Shown here: positions 33,208 to 42,525 of the stretch, piece after piece
How the letters are laid out: each line of letters starts with the position of its first letter
Numbering within the stretch: the stretch's first letter is position 1
Source of the DNA: an uncultured Opitutaceae bacterium
GTDB taxonomy: Bacteria; Verrucomicrobiota; Verrucomicrobiia; Opitutales; Opitutaceae
Length of the DNA: 64,000 nucleotides
Reading direction: 5' to 3'
Assembly: GCA_903891325.1 (NCBI GenBank)
Contig: CAITEC010000023.1
Location: 19,248 to 83,247 of the forward strand
Made by a program: the position numbers and the translations under genes
The notes under the pieces: generated by a model
Databases searched by the model: none
What the model was told of the DNA's origin: nothing
The model's input: the letters and a program-made list of their open reading frames with translations, nothing else

Positions 33208-35139
33208 ATGGCCAACGCCTCATCCCCGCCGCTGGGCAAGGTCCGCTTTACCGGCGGGCTCCTGGCCGAACGAATCGCCCTGGTGCACGGGGTCATGATC
33301 CCCTACCAATGGGAGGCGCTCAACGACCGGGTCGAGGGGGCCGAGCGCAGCGGCGCGGTCCAGAATGTGCGGATCGCCGCCGGGGAGATCGCGGGAAAAT
33401 TCCACGGGCACTGCTTCCAGGACTCCGACCTCCACAAGTGGATCGAGGCGGCCAGCCACCGGCTGGCGACCGCGCCCGACCCCGCGCTCGATGCCGCGCT
33501 CGACGGGATCATCGCCACGCTCGCCCGCGCGCAACTGCCCGACGGCTATCTCAACACCTACGTCCAGGTTTCCGCCCCGGACCAGCGCTTCGCCAACCTT
33601 CGCGACAACCACGAGCTCTACTGTGCCGGCCACCTCATCGAGGCGGGCGTCGCCCACTTCGCGGCGACCGGGAAGCGAAGCCTGCTGGACGTGTGCCGCC
33701 GGCTTGCGGACATGGTCGACCGGACGTTCGGCCCCGGGCCCGGCCAGATCCGGGGCTACCCGGGGCACGAGGAGCTCGAGCTCGCGCTCGTCAAGCTGGC
33801 CGGCGCCGCCGGTGAGCCCCGCTACGCCCGGCTCGCCGCCTGGTTCGTCCTCCAGCGCGGCGCCCAGCCGCCCTATTTTGAGGAGGAGGCCCGCCGCCGA
33901 AAGGAGGACAAGCTTCCGTACTTTGTCCACGTCGACGGGCTCTCCTACTGGCAGGCGCACCGGCCCGTGGTCGAGCAGACCGAGCCCGTCGGCCACGCCG
34001 TCCGCGCGATGTACCTTTATACCGCCATGGCCGACGTGGCCCGGGAGACCGGCGACGCCGCGCTTGCCCGCGCCTGCCGCACCCTCTGGGACTCGCTGGT
34101 CCGCCGCCACCTCTACATCACGGGAGGGGTCGGAGCCGATCCCTGGGGCGAAAAATTTTCCGAGGGATTGGACCTGCCGAACGACCGCGCCTACGCCGAG
34201 ACCTGCGCGTCGGTGGGGCTTGTCTTCTTCGCGCGGCGGATGCTCGACCTTGAGCTGCGCGGCGAGTTCGGCGACGTCATGGAGCGCGCCCTCTACAACA
34301 ACGTCCTGGCCGGCATGGCGCTCGACGGCCGGAAATTCTTCTACGTGAACCCGCTCGAGGTGCGCCCCGCGGTCGCCCGGCGGCGCTACGACTGCCACTC
34401 GGTCAAGGTGACGCGGGTCGGCTGGTTCGGCTGCGCCTGTTGCCCGCCGAATATCGCCCGGCTTCTGGCCTCGGCCGGCGCCTACGCCTACGCGACGATG
34501 CCCGACGGGCTCGCCATCCACCTGTACGCCGAGGGCGGGATCGATTTCACCGCCGCCGGCGGCACGGCGGTCCGGGTGGATGTTCGCACCCAGTATCCCT
34601 GGGACGGGGAAATCGCGCTCGCAATCGGGCCGGCGGATCCGGCGACATTCGCGCTGCGGCTCAGGATCCCCGGCTGGTGCCGCGGGGCGGCCGCCGCGGT
34701 TAACGGGCGCGCGGTGACGGACGCCGCGCGCGACGGCTATCTGGAGATCAGGCGGGAGTGGCGGAAGGGCGACACGGTATCCCTGTCGCTCCCGATGCCC
34801 GTCGAGCGCGTCCGGGCCGACCCCCGGGTGTCGGCCGACGCGGGCTGCGTCGCCCTCCAGCGGGGCCCCCTGGTCTACTGCCTGGAGGAGGCCGACAACG
34901 GCGCCGACCTTGCGGCCCTTTCCCTGCCGCGCTCCGCGGGGCTGCGGGTGCGCCGCGACCCGGCGCTCCTCGGCGGCTGCGCCGTCGTCGAGGGCGACGG
35001 CGCGCGGGAGCTCGCCGGCGACTCCCTTTACACGATGGATCCTCCGCGGGCCTCGCCCGCGCCGATCCGCGCGATTCCCTACGCGCTTTGGGCGAATAGG
35101 GGCGAGGGGGAGATGCGCGTGTGGATCCGCGAGACGTGA
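33208..35139 (+). CDS. GH127-family beta-L-arabinofuranosidase-like glycosidase
   Basis: The 643-aa protein matches the GH127 (former DUF1680) layout, with 'VHGVMIPYQWEALND' near the start and 'LARAQLPDGYLNTY'. It shows the cysteine-glycosidase metal set as E331-x-C333 ('YAETCAS') and C411-C412 ('CACCPPN'). Their spacing (2, 78 and 1) is close to the Zn-binding set and nucleophile Cys of characterised beta-L-arabinofuranosidases. It should release L-arabinofuranose (or a related sugar) from oligosaccharides. The C-terminal beta domains follow as expected. It overlaps the MFS gene start by 19 nt if the GTG start there is correct. Confidence 0.9.
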   Translation: MANASSPPLGKVRFTGGLLAERIALVHGVMIPYQWEALNDRVEGAERSGAVQNVRIAAGEIAGKFHGHCFQDSDLHKWIEAASHRLATAPDPALDAALDGIIATLARAQLPDGYLNTYVQVSAPDQRFANLRDNHELYCAGHLIEAGVAHFAATGKRSLLDVCRRLADMVDRTFGPGPGQIRGYPGHEELELALVKLAGAAGEPRYARLAAWFVLQRGAQPPYFEEEARRRKEDKLPYFVHVDGLSYWQAHRPVVEQTEPVGHAVRAMYLYTAMADVARETGDAALARACRTLWDSLVRRHLYITGGVGADPWGEKFSEGLDLPNDRAYAETCASVGLVFFARRMLDLELRGEFGDVMERALYNNVLAGMALDGRKFFYVNPLEVRPAVARRRYDCHSVKVTRVGWFGCACCPPNIARLLASAGAYAYATMPDGLAIHLYAEGGIDFTAAGGTAVRVDVRTQYPWDGEIALAIGPADPATFALRLRIPGWCRGAAAAVNGRAVTDAARDGYLEIRREWRKGDTVSLSLPMPVERVRADPRVSADAGCVALQRGPLVYCLEEADNGADLAALSLPRSAGLRVRRDPALLGGCAVVEGDGARELAGDSLYTMDPPRASPAPIRAIPYALWANRGEGEMRVWIRET

Positions 35140-36596
35140 GCGCGGCATCGGGCAGTCCGCCTTCCGGCGCGGGCGCGGGAGGCTCCCCCGGGAGCCGGAA
35201 GTCCGGCCTGATGCGCTGCTTCGAGCTCTCGACCGCGGACGGGATCTCCGCGACGCCGCTGGTCACGATGTCCGTGCCGGTCAACCTGTTCCTGACCGCG
35301 CTGGTCACGACGACCTACCCGCTGGCAGCCTCCGCGATCGGCCTCTTCACAGCGGCGCCCTACGTCGCGAACTTCCTTCACATCTTCGCGATGCCGGCGC
35401 TCACCCGCTGGAAGGCGCCCAAGGCGCTCACGGTGGCGGCCGCCACGCTGCACCTTGTCACCTGGGTCGCGCTCGGCGTGATGCTGCCCTGGCTCCCGCG
35501 CGACAATCCCGCGCTCGCGGGCCGGTGGCTGATCGCCTGGTTCTTCGTCTCCAGCATCTTCGCCGCAATCATGGGCGTGTCGTGGAACTCCTGGGTCCAG
35601 GAGTGGGTCCCGCCGCGGCTCATGGGAAAGTACTTCGGCCCGCGGAACCGGCTCGTGCAGATTGCCACGCTCCTCTTCCTCCTGATTGCGGGCTGGATCA
35701 TCGGCCACTGGCGCTACGCCATCCCCGCGTTCCAGGGGATCATCGCCGGCGCCGCCATCCTGCGCCTCTTCTCCCTGCGGTGGCAGTGGGTAAGCCCGAC
35801 CCGCCCGCTGCGCCCCCCGAAGGGGGCCGGTCTCACCGTCGGCGAGCAGCTCGGTGTCCTGCGGCGCTCGGGATCATTCCTCGCATTCGTCGCCTTCGGC
35901 TGCATCTGGTCGTTCGCCGCCAATTGCTTCGGGGCCTTCTACCAGGTGTTCATGTTCAACCAGGTGCACCTCTCCGCCTTCGAGGTCGGGGTCACGGCCA
36001 CGCTCGCCCAGCTCGGAGGCGCCCTATCGCTGCCCGCATGGGGCGTGCTCCTCGACCGCTATGGGAACAAGCCGGTGATGATCGTCTCCCTCCTGCTCTG
36101 GCAGCTCTCGAACTTCTTCTGGTGCTTCGCGACCCCGTCCAACCCCTTCCTGCTGTATCTGCTCTGGCTTTGGGCAGGGGCGACCAGCGCAGGATTCGTG
36201 CTCGGCCAGTTCACGATCCTGCTCCGCGTGCTGCCGGTGGAGGCGAAGAACCTGGCGATCGGCTTCAACCTGGCCGTCACCTCCCTGTTTGCCGCGAGCG
36301 CCCCGATCATCGGCGGCTTCCTCCTTGAATGGGCGCTCTCGCTCCATGCGGACACCCTGGCCGTCTACCATGTCTGCTTCCTCCTTCAGCCCATCATGGC
36401 GCTCGCGGGAGCGTTCGTCCTCTTCCGCGTGCACGAGCCGGAGGCGAGCCCCCTCCACGTCGTGGTCGGCGCGATGCGCAACATCCGGACCCTCGGCGGC
36501 GTGCTCGGTTTGAGCTTTCTGACGAACTATTTTTTCCAGTCTTCGGCGCGGCAGAAAAAACATTCCCCGTCTTTCTTTACGGGCATGCCGGACTAA
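35121..36596 (+). CDS. MFS transporter, GTG start
   Basis: The 491-aa polytopic protein has about 12 hydrophobic segments. Motifs include 'GVSWNSWVQEWVPPRLMGKYFGPRNRL' after the first repeat half and 'GVLLDRYGNKPVMIV', the MFS loop signature in the middle. The first 30 residues are hydrophilic and Gly/Ser-rich, so a start at 35211 (MRCFELS) is possible. The last about 20 residues ('SSARQKKHSPSFFTGMPD') run toward a palindromic repeat and look unlike a typical MFS end. It closes the GH78-led operon and probably takes up the mono- or oligosaccharides released. Confidence 0.85.
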   Translation: MDPRDVSAASGSPPSGAGAGGSPGSRKSGLMRCFELSTADGISATPLVTMSVPVNLFLTALVTTTYPLAASAIGLFTAAPYVANFLHIFAMPALTRWKAPKALTVAAATLHLVTWVALGVMLPWLPRDNPALAGRWLIAWFFVSSIFAAIMGVSWNSWVQEWVPPRLMGKYFGPRNRLVQIATLLFLLIAGWIIGHWRYAIPAFQGIIAGAAILRLFSLRWQWVSPTRPLRPPKGAGLTVGEQLGVLRRSGSFLAFVAFGCIWSFAANCFGAFYQVFMFNQVHLSAFEVGVTATLAQLGGALSLPAWGVLLDRYGNKPVMIVSLLLWQLSNFFWCFATPSNPFLLYLLWLWAGATSAGFVLGQFTILLRVLPVEAKNLAIGFNLAVTSLFAASAPIIGGFLLEWALSLHADTLAVYHVCFLLQPIMALAGAFVLFRVHEPEASPLHVVVGAMRNIRTLGGVLGLSFLTNYFFQSSARQKKHSPSFFTGMPD

Positions 36597-36617
36597 AACA
36601 GGTCGCGAAACATTTTT

Positions 36618-36768
36618 AACAGGAAGGCCGGGAAGATCGGAAAGGCCTGAAAAGAAGGGCCCAAAACCCAAAAATAAGAACAGATTACCGGCTCGGAATC
36701 CCGTCGTATCGCAGGAAGGAGTTGGATTGTGACGGATCGCACTTCCCGCGCTTCCCGATCTTCCTGTT
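36618..36768. repeat. Imperfect palindromic repeat, family 2
   Basis: The 27-base arms at 36618-36644 and 36742-36768 (core aacaggaag..cgggaag) match at 22 of 27 positions as an inverted repeat, with about 100 bases between. It fills most of the gap between the convergent MFS and ribokinase genes. It looks like a dispersed REP-like element and may end both transcripts. Confidence 0.7.
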
Positions 36769-36795
36769 CAAATCCGAAAGAGAATTCGAAATCAG

Positions 36796-37716
36796 TCAGT
36801 TTCCCTGAGCTATAAGGAAGGCCTCGACCTCCGCCCTCGTCGGGATGCCCGCCTGGGCGCCGGGGCGCTGGACCTTCAGGGCGGAGGCGGCGTTCGCGAA
36901 GCGGCAGGCTTCGAAGAGGTCGCGGGTCTCGAGCCAGCGGCTGATCATCGCCCCGGCAAAGCAATCGCCGGCTCCGACGGTATCGACGGCCTTGGCCGGA
37001 AATCCGGCGAGGATTTCCCGCCTGCCGCCCGATGAGACCGCGCAGCCGCGCGCCCCCAGTTTCACGACAACGTTCGCCGCGCCCCGGCGGTGCAGGATCG
37101 CGGCCGCCGCGAGCGCCGCCTCGGGGGTCGTCGGGTCGATCCCGGTGAGCACGCGGGTCTCCTGCTCGTTGGGGGTGACGAAGTCCGCCAGGCCCAGGAT
37201 ACTGTCCGGGATCTCGCGGGCCGGGGCGGGATCGAGCAGGACGGGCACGCCGGCGCGGCGGGCGATCTCCATCGCCCGCTCGACGATGGGCAGCGGTATT
37301 TCCAGCTGAACGAGCAGCGCGTCGGCGCCGGTGATCCGCGCCGCGTTCAGGTCGAGGTGCGCCGGGGGCAGGTCGTCGTTCGCGCCCCGCAGCACGAGGA
37401 TCGTGTTGCCCGCCGCCGCATCGATGACGACGAAGGCGATGCCGGTCCGCGATCGTTCCGAGCGAAAGATCCCATCGGAGACCACCCCGGCCCGCCCCAG
37501 CGATTCCAGGGCGATTCCCGCAAAGGCATCCGCTCCAATCGATCCGATCAGCCCGGCCTCGCAGCCCATCCGCGCGCAGGCCACCGCCTGGTTCGCCCCC
37601 TTTCCCCCGGGGACGATGTCGAGCGAATCACCGGTGACCGTCTCGCCCGCAAGCGGGGGGCGCGCGGCGCGGGCGACCAGGTCAACGATGATGCTGCCGA
37701 CAATCGCAATCTTCAT
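36796..37716 (-). CDS. rbsK: Ribokinase-family sugar kinase
   Basis: The 306-aa protein has the PfkB/ribokinase pattern. The N-terminal sugar-binding 'VPGGKGANQAVACARMG' is clear, and the C-terminal signature 'DTVGAGDCFAGAM' holds the catalytic Asp and anion hole. It should phosphorylate D-ribose or a related pentose/ketose. Its start overlaps the stop of the upstream 3-epimerase gene by 4 nt, so the two are translated together. The symbol rests on family resemblance; other sugars are possible. Confidence 0.88.
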   Translation of the reverse strand: MKIAIVGSIIVDLVARAARPPLAGETVTGDSLDIVPGGKGANQAVACARMGCEAGLIGSIGADAFAGIALESLGRAGVVSDGIFRSERSRTGIAFVVIDAAAGNTILVLRGANDDLPPAHLDLNAARITGADALLVQLEIPLPIVERAMEIARRAGVPVLLDPAPAREIPDSILGLADFVTPNEQETRVLTGIDPTTPEAALAAAAILHRRGAANVVVKLGARGCAVSSGGRREILAGFPAKAVDTVGAGDCFAGAMISRWLETRDLFEACRFANAASALKVQRPGAQAGIPTRAEVEAFLIAQGN

Positions 37717-38417
37717 GGATGAACGGCCGCCATTGCGGCGAGTGCGCCGCGGACGCGAACCACCTCGTCGGCGGGCGTCGCGCCCGCGTGAAAGATCGCC
37801 GAGGTCCCGCCCACGAGCAGGGAGGCGCCCCGGTCCAGCAGCGCGGGAATGCGGGACAGGCCGACCGCGCCGTCGACCTGGATCCTCGCCCGGGAGCCCG
37901 TCGATCGGATCAGGGCCGCGAGTTCGTCCAGCTTGGGCAGGACCGACTCGATGAAGGACTGGCCGGCAAAGCCGGGCTCGACGGTCATCACGCAGACCAG
38001 GTCGAGCGCGCGGATCGCCGGCGCGAGGACCGAGACCGGTGTGGCCGGATTGATTGCCGCGCCGGCCTTCCGGCCCGTTTTCCGGATCGCCTCCACCGCG
38101 ACCGCCAGATCCGCCGCGGCTTCCGCATGGATCGTGATCGAGTCCGCGCCGGCCGCCGCGAAGGCGGCGATGTGCCGTTCGGGATGGACGACCATGAGGT
38201 GGGCGTCAAAGGGCCTCCGCGTGGCGGGCCGCAGCGCCCGCATCTGGTCGGCGCCCAGGGCGAAGTTCCTCACGAAGGAACCGTCCATGACGTCGAAATG
38301 AAAGAAGTCTATCCCCGCCCGGTCCAGGTCGACCACGACCCGCCGAAGGTCCCCCTGGTCCGCGCACATCAGGGACGCCCCCAGCTCAACCGCGGCCGCA
38401 TTGACCAGGCCTGGCAT
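37713..38417 (-). CDS. Ribulose-phosphate 3-epimerase-like protein
   Basis: The 234-aa TIM-barrel protein has the family's key elements: 'GASLMCAD' (Ser), 'FFHFDVMDGSFV' (metal-binding His/Asp), 'FDAHLMVVHPE' (His), 'VEPGFAGQSF', and 'IQVDGAVG' with the second catalytic Asp. It may act on D-ribulose-5-phosphate or, because it is paired with a ribokinase-type gene rather than pentose-phosphate genes, on D-allulose-6-phosphate. The start lies 11 nt after the PhyH gene stop at 38429. Confidence 0.85.
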   Translation of the reverse strand: MPGLVNAAAVELGASLMCADQGDLRRVVVDLDRAGIDFFHFDVMDGSFVRNFALGADQMRALRPATRRPFDAHLMVVHPERHIAAFAAAGADSITIHAEAAADLAVAVEAIRKTGRKAGAAINPATPVSVLAPAIRALDLVCVMTVEPGFAGQSFIESVLPKLDELAALIRSTGSRARIQVDGAVGLSRIPALLDRGASLLVGGTSAIFHAGATPADEVVRVRGALAAMAAVHP

Positions 38418-38428
38418 CGCGGGCGGCC

Positions 38429-39244
38429 CTAGGCCTTGGCGGCGCCGACATCCTCCACACTGACGGCCTTGAAGGCCGGGCGCCCGTAGCGCTGCGCCGG
38501 CTTGCGCCCCTCGGGGTTGTGGTGGAACCGGTCGACCCCGCGCGCCAGGTAGGCCTTGAAATTGGGGTTCACCGAAAGGTCGTTTTTGACCTCCGTGGTG
38601 CTGTACCTGAGGGTGAGCCCGGCCCGGCGGCGATCCGACGGGTTCGCAGGCGAACCGTGCACGGCCCGGTCGTCGTGGAGCGAGACCTCCCCGGCCTTGA
38701 GCGTGAATTGCACCGCGGTGTCCTCCCGAAAACTGCCGCCCTCAAGTTCGAGCAGGAGGACGGAGTCAGTCTGGGTCGAGCGCTTGTGCGTGATGATGCC
38801 GGAAGCGTGGGAACCGGGGATGATCTTCATGGCACCGTTCACCGCATCCACGTCGTCGAAGGCGAGCCAGACGGTTACCGTGCGGCCCTGGGGCGCCATG
38901 GGCCAGTAATAGGCGTCCTGATGCCAGCCCACAACGGCGGTCGTGCGGGGATCCTTGATGAAGAAATTGCTGGCCCAGAGGTAGAAGTCCGGCCCGAGGA
39001 TCCCCTCGACCAGGTCGAGGATCTTCGGGTTCATGGCGATATCGTACAGGTAGAGGCTCTCCTCGTGCCACTCCCGGATGTCCTTGGACGACTCGCCGGG
39101 CTTGAGCAGCGCCAGCAGCGGGGGAAGGTCCGCGTTGATCCGCCGCATTTCGTCGGCCGAATAGATCGCGGGCAGCCCGATCACGTAGCCGTTCTTGTGG
39201 TAAAATTCCTTCTGCTCCTCGCTGAGGCGGTGGGTCGGGCTCAT
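38429..39244 (-). CDS. Phytanoyl-CoA dioxygenase (PhyH) family protein, second copy
   Basis: I chose the ATG at 39244 (MSPTHRLSEEQ...), which matches the usual start just before 'QKEFYHKNGYVI'; the track ORF extends into the promoter region. The 271-aa protein has 'GWHQDAYYWPM' (HxD iron ligands) and 'LHDDRAVHGSPANPSDRRRAGLTLRY' (distal His and 2-oxoglutarate Arg). It is an Fe(II)/2OG oxygenase with unknown substrate, only distantly similar to the one at 14377. It heads the minus-strand group with the epimerase and ribokinase. Confidence 0.87.
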   Translation of the reverse strand: MSPTHRLSEEQKEFYHKNGYVIGLPAIYSADEMRRINADLPPLLALLKPGESSKDIREWHEESLYLYDIAMNPKILDLVEGILGPDFYLWASNFFIKDPRTTAVVGWHQDAYYWPMAPQGRTVTVWLAFDDVDAVNGAMKIIPGSHASGIITHKRSTQTDSVLLLELEGGSFREDTAVQFTLKAGEVSLHDDRAVHGSPANPSDRRRAGLTLRYSTTEVKNDLSVNPNFKAYLARGVDRFHHNPEGRKPAQRYGRPAFKAVSVEDVGAAKA

Positions 39245-39335
39245 TTTTTGGGTGGGAACCCCGGATCGTAGCCAATCCCCCGCCCGCTGCAAGCCGTCAC
39301 GACGAGGTAGCTTGAGACGGAATTCATTATTATGT

Positions 39336-39347
39336 TTACAATCGTAA
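39336..39347 (+). promoter_or_regulatory. Candidate BlaI operator
   Basis: The 12-bp dyad ttacaatcgtaa lies 25 nt before the BlaI-type start codon, in the 127-bp divergent region, and contains the TACA half-site typical of BlaI/MecI operators. Its two halves match at 10 of 12 positions. A related ttacatctgt lies a few bases downstream. Confidence 0.5.
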
Positions 39348-39371
39348 TCATTTCTGCGTTTACATCTGTCA

Positions 39372-39749
39372 ATGGAGCTTCCGCGCATATCCGACGCCGA
39401 GTGGGAAGTGATGAAGGTGGTCTGGAGGCAGGCCCCCTGTTCAGCCCACGACGTGGTCTCGGCGCTTGCATCCTCCAAGACCTGGAGTGCGGCGACAATC
39501 AAGACCCTCCTCAACCGCCTTCATTCGAAAGGCGCCCTGCGGTTCGAGAAGGTTGGAAAGTCATACCTCTACCATCCCGCATTCACCGAGGACCGGCTCC
39601 GCTCAGCCGAGGCTGAGTCCTTCGTCGACCGCGTCTTCGACGGCTCGCTCTCACCCATGATCGCGCATTTCGCCCGCTCGAAGAAATTGAGCGAAAAAGA
39701 CCTCGACGAACTGGAGCGGATACTCCGGAAGGGAAGGACGCGCCAATGA
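39372..39749 (+). CDS. BlaI/MecI/CopY-family repressor
   Basis: The 125-aa protein starts 'MELPRISDAEWEVMKVVW', the standard winged-helix start of BlaI-type repressors. It continues with 'WSAATIKTLLNRLHSKGAL' (recognition helix) and ends in a charged dimerisation helix. It should repress itself and the downstream genes until cleaved or released through the BlaR1-like protease. The stop overlaps the BlaR1-like start (ATGA), which is the classical regulatory pair arrangement. Confidence 0.92.
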   Translation: MELPRISDAEWEVMKVVWRQAPCSAHDVVSALASSKTWSAATIKTLLNRLHSKGALRFEKVGKSYLYHPAFTEDRLRSAEAESFVDRVFDGSLSPMIAHFARSKKLSEKDLDELERILRKGRTRQ

Positions 39750-41068
39750 GCCTCCTGTTCGATCTGACGCTCCGCGGCTCGATTGCGGCGCTGGTTGTCA
39801 TCGCCCTCGACCGAATCGCGTCGGGGATGATGGCCGGGCGGTCGCGGCGCTGGTGGTGGTGCTTCATCCCCATCGCATTCCTTGTCCCGCTGCGGGTTCC
39901 CATGCTTCCGGGGCCCAGCCGCCTCCCGGCCGTCGCGATGGCGTGGAACCACACATTGATGAAGATCCCCAACGGGGTCACCTCGGCCGGCCAGACCGGA
40001 ACCGGCCACGCCTTCCTCGCTGAGGGACTTTGGTTGATCGGCGCCATCGCCTACGTCGCCCTCGTGGCAGTCCAGACCGCCCGCGCCTCGCGCCGGTGGT
40101 CCCGAGAGCGCCTGTCCACCGACCACGCGCTCCTCGAGCTCCTGGAGGACTGCAAGGCGGAGACGGGCGTGACCGCACCGATCGGTCTGGTGATTTCGAA
40201 TTCCGTGCCTTCCCCTGCAATCATGGGCTGGCTGCGCCCCCGGATACTGATCCCCGCTTCGCTCGCGGATTCCGCGCATATAGGGGAAATGCGGCCGATA
40301 ATGCTGCACGAATTGGCCCACTTCCGCTGGTACGACGTGCCCTTCAGCTGGTTGCTCACCGTCGTTCGCGCGGCCCACTGGTTCAATCCGCTCGCTCACG
40401 CTGCAGCATTCGCCTGGGCTCGCTTCCGCGAGGAGGCGGCGGACGAAGCCGCGATGAAATGGATGCGCGACGATTCCGGCCAAGCCTATGGAATGGCCCT
40501 GATGCAAACCCTTCGCCAGACCCGGAACGGCTCGGTTCCCTTTGGCTCGCTGGCCATCGTCGAATCCGTCGGACAACTCAAAAGGAGAATCACAATGATC
40601 AACCGTTGCAAGGATAGGGCGCCTCGAATTCTGCTTGCGGCCTTGGTTTCACTTCTGCTGACCGTTGTGGTTTTTTCGAAGGCGGCCCACGCGGTTGGCA
40701 GCGCCACAGGCGACCAGAAAGCCGCGGTTTTTTCCGGGATTAAAACCTGGCTGGCGGAGGTGGACGGCGGAAAGTACGCACTAAGCTGGACGGATGCCTC
40801 CAGCCTGTTCAAAACGCAGGTTGGTTCCGACAAGTGGGTTGAGATGTTGACCGACGTGAGGGCTCCTTTGGGAAAGTGCGTCCAGCGCGCGAAGGTATCG
40901 TTCGCCTTTGAAAAGAATCCGGACCCGAAGGGTGTCATCAAGGGAGATTTCGCGATGGTGCAATTCGAGTCATCCTTCGAAAATATGAAGCACGCCGTGG
41001 AGACCGTCGCCTTTTTCAAGGAGGCGGACGGAACCTGGAAGGCTGCCGGCTACGTGATCCGCCCTTAA
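39746..41068 (+). CDS. BlaR1-like M56 metallopeptidase with C-terminal DUF4019-like domain
   Basis: The 440-aa membrane protein has several N-terminal helices and the gluzincin zinc site HELAH (residues 188-192), with further acidic residues in 'REEAADEAA' (about 228-236). A last helix lies near residue 295. The extracytoplasmic C-terminal about 120 residues ('GIKTWLAEVDGGKYALSW...FESSFENMKHAVETVAFF') resemble DUF4019, not the penicillin-binding sensor of classical BlaR1. The signal it detects may therefore not be a beta-lactam. It overlaps the repressor gene by 4 nt. Confidence 0.85.
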   Translation: MSLLFDLTLRGSIAALVVIALDRIASGMMAGRSRRWWWCFIPIAFLVPLRVPMLPGPSRLPAVAMAWNHTLMKIPNGVTSAGQTGTGHAFLAEGLWLIGAIAYVALVAVQTARASRRWSRERLSTDHALLELLEDCKAETGVTAPIGLVISNSVPSPAIMGWLRPRILIPASLADSAHIGEMRPIMLHELAHFRWYDVPFSWLLTVVRAAHWFNPLAHAAAFAWARFREEAADEAAMKWMRDDSGQAYGMALMQTLRQTRNGSVPFGSLAIVESVGQLKRRITMINRCKDRAPRILLAALVSLLLTVVVFSKAAHAVGSATGDQKAAVFSGIKTWLAEVDGGKYALSWTDASSLFKTQVGSDKWVEMLTDVRAPLGKCVQRAKVSFAFEKNPDPKGVIKGDFAMVQFESSFENMKHAVETVAFFKEADGTWKAAGYVIRP

Positions 41069-41102
41069 GGATCCGGCAATTGCGTTCGAAGCGGTTTCAC
41101 GC

Positions 41103-42501
41103 ATGAAAATCTTCCTTTTGTCGGCCGTGGTGGCGCTAATTTCGCAAATCCCAAGCGCCAGCGCCCAGCCTCCTTCCGTTCTGCCGACACCGTCGGACGC
41201 GGACATCCGGCGCATCCTGGTCAGACGGATTGACGTGGAGAAACAGGGCATCGGGATCGTCGTCGGCATCGTTTCTCCCGCTGGTCGCCGCATTGTCGCC
41301 TATGGAAGCCCTGGGGTTGGCGACAAGCGTCCGCTGGATGGCGACACCCTATTCGAGATCGGCTCGATGACCAAGGTCTTCACGTCGCTGATCCTGATGG
41401 ACATGGTGCAGAAACACGAAGTTTCTCTCGACGACCCGGTTTCAAAATTCCTGCCTGCGTCCGTCAATGTGCCGGAAAGGGCCGGAAGGAAAATAACTCT
41501 CCGGGACCTGTCGACTCAGACCTCCGGTTTGCCCCGAATGCCGACGAATTTCCATCCAAGGGATCCGGGCAATCCGTACGCCGACTACACCGAAGATCGA
41601 CTCTTCAGCTACCTCTCGGCTTATACCCTGCCGCGGGACATCGGCAGCATATACGAGTACTCCAACGTGGGAGTGGGGTTGCTGGGGACGGCTCTTGGAC
41701 GAAAGGCGGGCGAAAGCTACGAATCGATGGTCCCGAATCCTGGGTGTGCTCGGGATGAATGATACGGCTGTGGCGCTTTCCCCGCGTTTGAAGTCCCGGT
41801 TGGCGATTGGACACAATACCGCCCTGAAGCCAGTCCGAAACTGGGACTTCAGTGCGCTGGCCGGCGCAGGGGCGCTGCGTTCAACCGCCAACGATATGCT
41901 CACGTTTCTTGCGGCAAATCTGGATTTGGTAAAATCCCCGCTGGCGCCGGCCATGGCTGCAGAGGTTTCCGCTCGCAGACCCACGCTGACCCCGCATTTG
42001 GAAATCGCGTACGGCTGGCATGTGTTCACCTCAAACGGGAAGGTGATTTACTGGCACAACGGTCAGACAGCCGGCTATCATGGATTCATGGGATACGATC
42101 CCGCGACTCATGTTGGAGTCGTAATTCTGTCGAACGTCGGCTCCTTCACCGGCATCGACGACCTTGGTCACCATCTTCTGGACCCGGCGGCGCCACTGGC
42201 CAAGTTCACCCCGCCCAAGACCCACATGGCAATTTCGGTTGATGAGAAAAGTCTCGAGCCATTTCCGGGAGAGTACCAGCTGGCGCCCAATTTCGTCATA
42301 ACCGTTACGATGTCGGGAGACCACCTCTTCGCCCAGGCGACCGGTCAGATTCGGTTCGAGCTCTTTCCGGAGGGCCCCGGGATGTTCTTCGCAAAAGTCA
42401 CTGAACTTGCGATCGTCTTCAAAACCGACGCAAAAGGTGTGACGACGGGCCTCATTCTCCATCAGGCTGGAATGGATATGGCTGCCAAGCGCATCCCGTA
42501 G
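41103..42501 (+). pseudogene. Frameshifted serine beta-lactamase/class C-like hydrolase
   Basis: Two overlapping frames together encode one protein. Frame 1 (41103-41762) has a signal peptide, SxxK as S88-M-T-K91, and YSN at 186-188. Frame 2 (from about 41734) continues with 'RILGVLGMNDTAVAL', and later has 'YWHNGQTAGYHGFMGYD' (the HxG-type element) and a C-terminal beta domain. The break lies at the CCC tract 41732-41734; removing one C restores 'ESMV-RILG'. It could be a real pseudogene, a sequencing error or a slippage site. It sits in the BlaI-BlaR1 operon and probably encoded a penicillin-recognising esterase or peptidase. Confidence 0.85.
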
Positions 42502-42525
42502 CCTTCCAAGGCAAACATCGCCCGC

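Noticed and set aside
33220-35148. 642-aa minus-strand ORF opposite GH127
   Set aside because: Shadow frame; the plus strand has intact GH127 motifs and metal ligands.
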